From: an uncultured bacterium
GTDB taxonomy: Bacteria > Bacillota > Clostridia > Lachnospirales > Lachnospiraceae
Direction of reading: 5' to 3'
DNA length: 8,258 nt
NCBI GenBank assembly: GCA_946543095.1
Contig: CAMNLO010000059.1
Span: forward strand, 1 to 8,258
This document shows positions 4,605 through 8,258 of this stretch, in pieces. A program made the position numbers and the translations under genes. Every line of letters starts with the position of its first letter. Positions within the stretch are counted from its first letter, which is position 1. Below the pieces are notes generated by a model. That model was not told the DNA's origin, made no database searches, and was given only the letters and a program-made list of their open reading frames with translations.

Positions 4605-7112
4605 ATGAACTACGACAAACTTTGCTGGCATTGCATGATGGAGGCGGATATCGCAGAGGGAGAGAAATGCCCTCACTGCGGGGCCGCCTTTCACGTGAAG
4701 GGAAAGCTTCAGCATCAGCTGCAGCCCGGGACCAGGCTGCATGAAAAATATCTCGTGGGCGACATCCTCGGAGAGGGCGGCTTCGGGATCACCTATATCG
4801 GCTTCGATACGGTCATCGAGGCTCGGGTCGCCATTAAGGAGTTCTATCCCAACGGCTATGCCACAAGGGAATCCGCCCAGACCTGCGAACTCACTATCTA
4901 TCAGGGTGAGAGCAAGGCAGTGGTGGACAAGTGGAAGGCTAACTTCATCAAGGAAGCCAGAAGACTGGGAAAGTGCGCCAATCTTTCCGGCGTGGTGGGA
5001 GTCCGGGATTTCTTTGAGGAAAACGGGACCGCCTACATCATCCTGGAGTTTTTGGACGGCAAGACCTTAAAGCAGTACGCAAAGGAAAACAGCGGCAAGA
5101 TCCCGGCGGAAACGCTTCTGCCAGCCATTGAGCCGGTCATGCTCTCCATGGAAGAGGTGCATAAGCAGGGGATCATCCATAGGGATATCTCTCCGGATAA
5201 TATCATGGTGCTGAACAATGGGAGCATGAAGCTTCTGGATTTCGGCGCCGCACGAGATACGTTAAATAACGACGAGAAGAGCGTCTCCGTCATGTTAAAG
5301 CCCGGTTACGCCCCGGAGGAGCAGTACCGCAGCTCCGGGAATCAGGGCAACTGGACGGATGTATACGCATTGGGCGCCACGATCTATAAATGCCTTACCG
5401 GCAAGACGCCGCCCGAAGCCATGGAACGCCTCAGAAAGGACGAACTGGTGCCTCCCACGCAGCTGGGCGCCAGGATCACGGCATTCGAAGAGAAGGCACT
5501 TCTGAAGGCAATGGCGGTGTATGCGGAGGACCGCTATCAGAGTATGGCGGAATTCCACAAGGGTCTCTATGAGGACGACGAGACCACCGTGGCGCTGGAA
5601 GATGATGACAGGACCATGGCGCTGATGGACGACGACCGCACCATGGCGTTAATGGATGATGACAGGACCATGGCACTGCAGGATGATGACCGTACCATGG
5701 CGCTTCCCAAAGCCCAGGCGGACGGTCTGGCAAAAGCCGCGGCCGCAGGTTCCAGGCAGGCAGGAGCGGGAGCTCCCGGTGCCGGCGCACAGGGCTTTCA
5801 GAGAACAGGTGCACAGGGCTTTACCCATCCCCAGAATATGCCGGGTGGCTTTCAGCAGCCCCGTCCGGGAGGTCCCGGCTATGGGCAGCGTCCTCCCTAT
5901 CCCCAGCCCCAGCCCCAGAAAAAGAGCGGTGCCGGCATCATCATAGCGGCTTTGGTGGCGATCATCGCCATCGCAGGCATCGGCGGCGGAGCTTACTTTT
6001 TGATGAACCGCGATGACGGCGGATCGGTCTCTTCCTCCAAGCGAGATAAAGACGACGAGGAAGAAGGCGAAGAGGGCGAAGAAGGAGCAGAGGGCGAAGG
6101 CAAGACTGAAGAGGGCGGCAAGACTGAGGCCGGAAAGACTGAGGCCGGAAAGACCGCCGAAGGCGCTCAGACCACGGCATCAAATTCCGGCAATACAGGT
6201 ACCAATGCCGGCAATACCGGAAGCAGCACAACGACCCAGCCTCAGGCTCAGGCCGATCCCTGGGAAAAGGAAAAGGCTAATTACCAGAAGCTGGTGGCGG
6301 ATGCGGAGTCTCTGATCGAAGAAGACGCCCTGAACGATGCCTCGGACGCCATTATCGCCGCTGCGGAGACGGCTTCTTCCTGCAACAGGGAGAGAGAGAC
6401 CAACGACGAGCTGCAGGGGCTTTACGAGGATCTGTGCGACAGTGTCAACAGCTTTATCCAGAACTACGCCAGCATTCAGATCGATGATTTTAATGCCGGA
6501 CTCTATATCGAGATCCAGAACCGTCTTCACCGGGCAGAAAAGCTGAGAACGGATCTTAAGGATTACGGCTATTTCTTCAACCAGGATTCCGAGCTGGCAA
6601 AACAGAGGGACTTAAACGACAGCAGACTGATAGAAAAGTTCGACAAGCATCAGAAGGAGAATGGCTATTACTCCCGTTCCGCAGGCTGGAATGTCATGGG
6701 AGAAGGAGCCTTTGAGGAAGACCTGCTGGAGGGCAGAAAGGAAGATGATCCCATTTATCTCCGCTATCAGTACGCCTATGCAGGACATCTGGATCAGCAG
6801 ATCGAGAATGGGGAGATCGACCCTTATGTGGATCCGGAGGAGCTTGCCAAGGCAGGCTATGATCCCGCGCTTTTGCATACCATTGCATCGGAGACCGATG
6901 ATGAGGATTGCTGGAAGTTGGTGGATGATTTTGTGGAGCTGATGCAGCAGCAGCATTACTCCGGCTTCAGCAGGGACAATCTGCAGAAGTTTGGGGATTT
7001 CTATTACTACAGATCCCCGGGGGAAGCGGACACCATCGGGGATCCGGAGAACGGGTGCACCCCCGCAAACCGGAAGGAATTCATTGAGCTGGCGCACAGC
7101 ACATTAGGATAA
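4605..7112 (+). CDS. Zinc-ribbon Ser/Thr protein kinase with transmembrane helix and extracellular domain
   Basis: This is an 835-residue receptor-like kinase. Residues 7-25 form a small zinc ribbon (C7-x-x-C10, C22-x-x-C25). The kinase domain, about 48-320, has the Gly loop GEGGFG (56-61), Lys78 (VAIK), probable helix-C Glu117, H192-R-D194 with N199, D212-F-G, A236-P-E and D252, so it looks catalytically complete. Residues 324-367 carry five acidic Thr repeats. Residues 370-440 are a Gly/Gln/Pro-rich linker; 444-467 are a transmembrane helix; 481-545 are a Glu/Gly then Lys-Thr-Glu-Ala-Gly spacer; about 550-835 form an outer domain I do not recognise. It is not PASTA. It is largely helical by composition and ends in a Cys-containing, polar segment. 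ATG 4605 has GAGGA at 4596-4600. The gene is 31 bases after the phosphatase and four before the last gene. I infer that it phosphorylates the Thr repeats in itself and its neighbours. Confidence 0.95.
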   Translation: MNYDKLCWHCMMEADIAEGEKCPHCGAAFHVKGKLQHQLQPGTRLHEKYLVGDILGEGGFGITYIGFDTVIEARVAIKEFYPNGYATRESAQTCELTIYQGESKAVVDKWKANFIKEARRLGKCANLSGVVGVRDFFEENGTAYIILEFLDGKTLKQYAKENSGKIPAETLLPAIEPVMLSMEEVHKQGIIHRDISPDNIMVLNNGSMKLLDFGAARDTLNNDEKSVSVMLKPGYAPEEQYRSSGNQGNWTDVYALGATIYKCLTGKTPPEAMERLRKDELVPPTQLGARITAFEEKALLKAMAVYAEDRYQSMAEFHKGLYEDDETTVALEDDDRTMALMDDDRTMALMDDDRTMALQDDDRTMALPKAQADGLAKAAAAGSRQAGAGAPGAGAQGFQRTGAQGFTHPQNMPGGFQQPRPGGPGYGQRPPYPQPQPQKKSGAGIIIAALVAIIAIAGIGGGAYFLMNRDDGGSVSSSKRDKDDEEEGEEGEEGAEGEGKTEEGGKTEAGKTEAGKTAEGAQTTASNSGNTGTNAGNTGSSTTTQPQAQADPWEKEKANYQKLVADAESLIEEDALNDASDAIIAAAETASSCNRERETNDELQGLYEDLCDSVNSFIQNYASIQIDDFNAGLYIEIQNRLHRAEKLRTDLKDYGYFFNQDSELAKQRDLNDSRLIEKFDKHQKENGYYSRSAGWNVMGEGAFEEDLLEGRKEDDPIYLRYQYAYAGHLDQQIENGEIDPYVDPEELAKAGYDPALLHTIASETDDEDCWKLVDDFVELMQQQHYSGFSRDNLQKFGDFYYYRSPGEADTIGDPENGCTPANRKEFIELAHSTLG
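5574..5708 (+). repeat. Five 27-bp tandem repeats coding acidic Thr motifs in the kinase
   Basis: Five units of nine residues encode DDETTVALE and then four copies of DDDRTMAL plus one variable residue. The reading Thr are residues 328, 337, 346, 355 and 364, exactly nine apart. Protein sequence is kept while codons differ (GAT/GAC; AGG/CGC/CGT for Arg; CTG/TTA/CTT for Leu). Units 2 and 4 are nearly identical in DNA. The array sits between the kinase domain and the membrane linker, in the cytoplasm. Confidence 0.9.
6102..6155 (+). repeat. Lys-Thr-Glu-Ala-Gly repeat tract in the kinase's outer spacer
   Basis: Residues 500-517 repeat Lys-Thr-Glu-(Glu/Ala)-Gly in 15- to 18-base units, directly after a Glu/Gly-rich run (485-499). 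It is a low-complexity spacer between the membrane helix and the outer domain. These Thr lack the Val/Met-Ala-Leu/Ile context of the cytoplasmic motif and lie on the other side of the membrane. Confidence 0.7.
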
Positions 7113-7116
7113 TTAC

Positions 7117-8258
7117 ATGGACGAAGAAAAAGAGATCACATTAGAGATCCCGGCGGTGGATGTGGAACCCGAGGACAGCCCTACCGCAGCGATACCTGCA
7201 GAGGAGGATGGCCCCACAGTGGAAATATCTGCGGAAGAGGATGGGCCTACCGTGGCAATACCTGCAGAGGAGGATAGCCCCACAGTGGCAATATCTGCGG
7301 AAGAGGATGGCCCTACAATGGCAATACCTGCAGAAGAGGATGGGCCGACTGTAGCGATACCTGCGGATCAGCCTGCCCCGGAAGGATCGGCAGCTCCCGC
7401 CCCTCAGTTCGCACCGCCCCTTGCAGGATTTGAGCCCCCGGCGGAGCCTGTACGGCAGAGCTTCCCCAAGGTCTTGATCCCGGTATTTCTGCTGATCCTT
7501 GTAGTGGCAGCAGGATTGGGTATCTATTTATTTATGAATTCCCGCGGCAACATCCTGCTTGTGGGCATCGAAAAGACCTTCTCGCAGGAGCGGATGATCA
7601 ATGATTTCCGCAATGCCATGGAGGACGGTGTCTACACCGCGAAATACGGGCTTGAGGTAAAAGCACCGAAGGGCATTATTTTCGGTGCCCCGGAGTTTAC
7701 GGTCAATGCCGAGATGACCCAGAGCATGGACGCGGAAAAGAAGGAAATGTCCCTTGACGGCAAGGTGGAATTCCTTAGCTTCTCCCAGTCCTTTGTCGCC
7801 TGTATAGATGATCATCAGATCCTTGTCTCACTGCCGGATCTGATCAAAACAGTCCTGAAATACGACTATACCGAAGACAAATCAAAGGGCTTCCTCTCCG
7901 AGGCCTTCCGGGAGGGAGAAGGGCCTGAGGAATGGGATAAATTCCTTTCCGAGTTTTGGGACACCATGGATTCCAATCAGGAGCTGCAGCAGGAATCCAA
8001 CGGGATCCTGCTTCAGTTTTTGGAAGGCCTCGAGCCGGAAAAGCTGGATAAGACGGAATTCCCGGTGGACGGGAAAAACGTGAAATGCAAGGGCTATCAA
8101 TACACCATAACCGGCGACATGCTGATAAAGCTTTGGGATGAGTACGAGAAGCTCCTCGAAAAGAAGATGAAGCTTCCCGAAGAAGCGAAGGATGCCATGG
8201 ACGAACTGGATGATGAGGTGGAGGATGCCCTGGAGGATATGAAGGACATCACCTGTAA
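7117..8258 (+). CDS. Single-pass membrane protein with acidic Thr-repeat cytoplasmic tail (3' end outside window)
   Basis: The frame is open from ATG 7117 to the window edge without a stop (380 complete codons). AGGA at 7106-7109 is a modest ribosome site, and the start is four bases after the kinase stop. Residues 1-18 are acidic and carry EKEITLEI (Thr8). Residues 19-84 are six 11-residue repeats of the form EDGPTVAI-(P/S)-AE; 85-115 are Pro-rich; 117-139 form a transmembrane helix; 143 onward is an outer domain. The outer part alternates strands and charged turns (TVNAEMTQSMDAEKKEMSLD, then KVEFLSFSQSF), a pattern of lipoprotein-like beta-sandwich folds, and then becomes helical and acidic. 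I cannot name the family. Topology puts the repeats with the kinase and FHA domain, so I infer a kinase substrate and FHA docking partner, possibly a co-receptor. Confidence 0.85.
   Translation, partial: MDEEKEITLEIPAVDVEPEDSPTAAIPAEEDGPTVEISAEEDGPTVAIPAEEDSPTVAISAEEDGPTMAIPAEEDGPTVAIPADQPAPEGSAAPAPQFAPPLAGFEPPAEPVRQSFPKVLIPVFLLILVVAAGLGIYLFMNSRGNILLVGIEKTFSQERMINDFRNAMEDGVYTAKYGLEVKAPKGIIFGAPEFTVNAEMTQSMDAEKKEMSLDGKVEFLSFSQSFVACIDDHQILVSLPDLIKTVLKYDYTEDKSKGFLSEAFREGEGPEEWDKFLSEFWDTMDSNQELQQESNGILLQFLEGLEPEKLDKTEFPVDGKNVKCKGYQYTITGDMLIKLWDEYEKLLEKKMKLPEEAKDAMDELDDEVEDALEDMKDITC
7171..7368 (+). repeat. Six 33-bp tandem repeats coding GPTVAI motifs
   Basis: Residues 19-84 consist of six 11-residue units with Thr at 23, 34, 45, 56, 67 and 78. 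The consensus is Glu-Asp-Gly-Pro-Thr-Val-Ala-Ile-Pro/Ser-Ala-Glu. The residue after Ile alternates Pro, Ser, Pro, Ser, Pro, Pro, and the DNA of alternate units is more alike (ATACCTGCAGAGGAGGAT versus ATATCTGCGGAAGAGGAT). This indicates growth partly by 66-bp duplication. Confidence 0.9.

Noticed and set aside
5574..5708. CRISPR-like array
   Set aside because: The 27-bp units are contiguous, without spacers, and lie in frame inside the kinase gene.
7160..7354. Second-frame open stretch over the repeats of the last gene (Arg/Gln/Trp-rich)
   Set aside because: It is a byproduct of a 33-bp tandem repeat, which stays open in more than one frame; the true frame has the start, membrane helix and domain continuity.

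Overview
The window reads as one continuous plus-strand stretch of a moderately GC-rich, low-redundancy Gram-positive chromosome. It has purine-rich Shine-Dalgarno sites, one TTG start, tightly packed same-strand genes, a textbook sigma-A promoter and a zinc-ribbon-led Ser/Thr kinase. Together these suggest a clostridial Firmicute, most likely Lachnospiraceae-like; this is an inference from style, not from a marker gene.

Left part (1-2760): the 3' end of a dnaJ-type co-chaperone gene overlaps by one base (TAATG) a gene for a secreted, probably beta-propeller protein of unrecognised family. That gene is followed 11 bases later by one for a membrane-anchored metallophosphoesterase whose catalytic domain is predicted to lie outside the cell. 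No rho-independent terminator is visible among these genes.

Middle (2757-3027): a strong promoter (TTGAAA, 17-base spacer, TATAAT) starts on the phosphoesterase stop codon. It is followed by a 159-bp inverted-repeat element with 13-bp perfect terminal arms and two internal hairpins. If the promoter is used, the element lies in the 5' leader of the downstream operon.

Right part (3028-8258): a four-gene operon encodes (i) a membrane-anchored FHA phosphothreonine reader, (ii) a soluble PP2C-type phosphatase, (iii) a zinc-ribbon/Ser-Thr kinase/transmembrane protein with a large, non-PASTA extracellular domain, and (iv) a transmembrane protein with an acidic repeat tail, cut by the window end. 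This is a write/read/erase set.

The main observation is a shared short motif, an acidic run, then Thr, Val/Met, Ala, Leu/Ile. It occurs once before the FHA domain, five times at exact 9-residue spacing after the kinase domain, and six times at exact 11-residue spacing in the fourth protein. A related motif (E-I-T-L-acidic-Leu/Ile) opens both the phosphatase and the fourth protein. All copies are predicted to be cytoplasmic, with Leu/Ile at Thr+3, a position FHA domains read. I infer a self-contained phospho-scaffold system in which the kinase writes multivalent pThr arrays, the FHA protein reads them and the PP2C erases them. The trigger and output are unknown.
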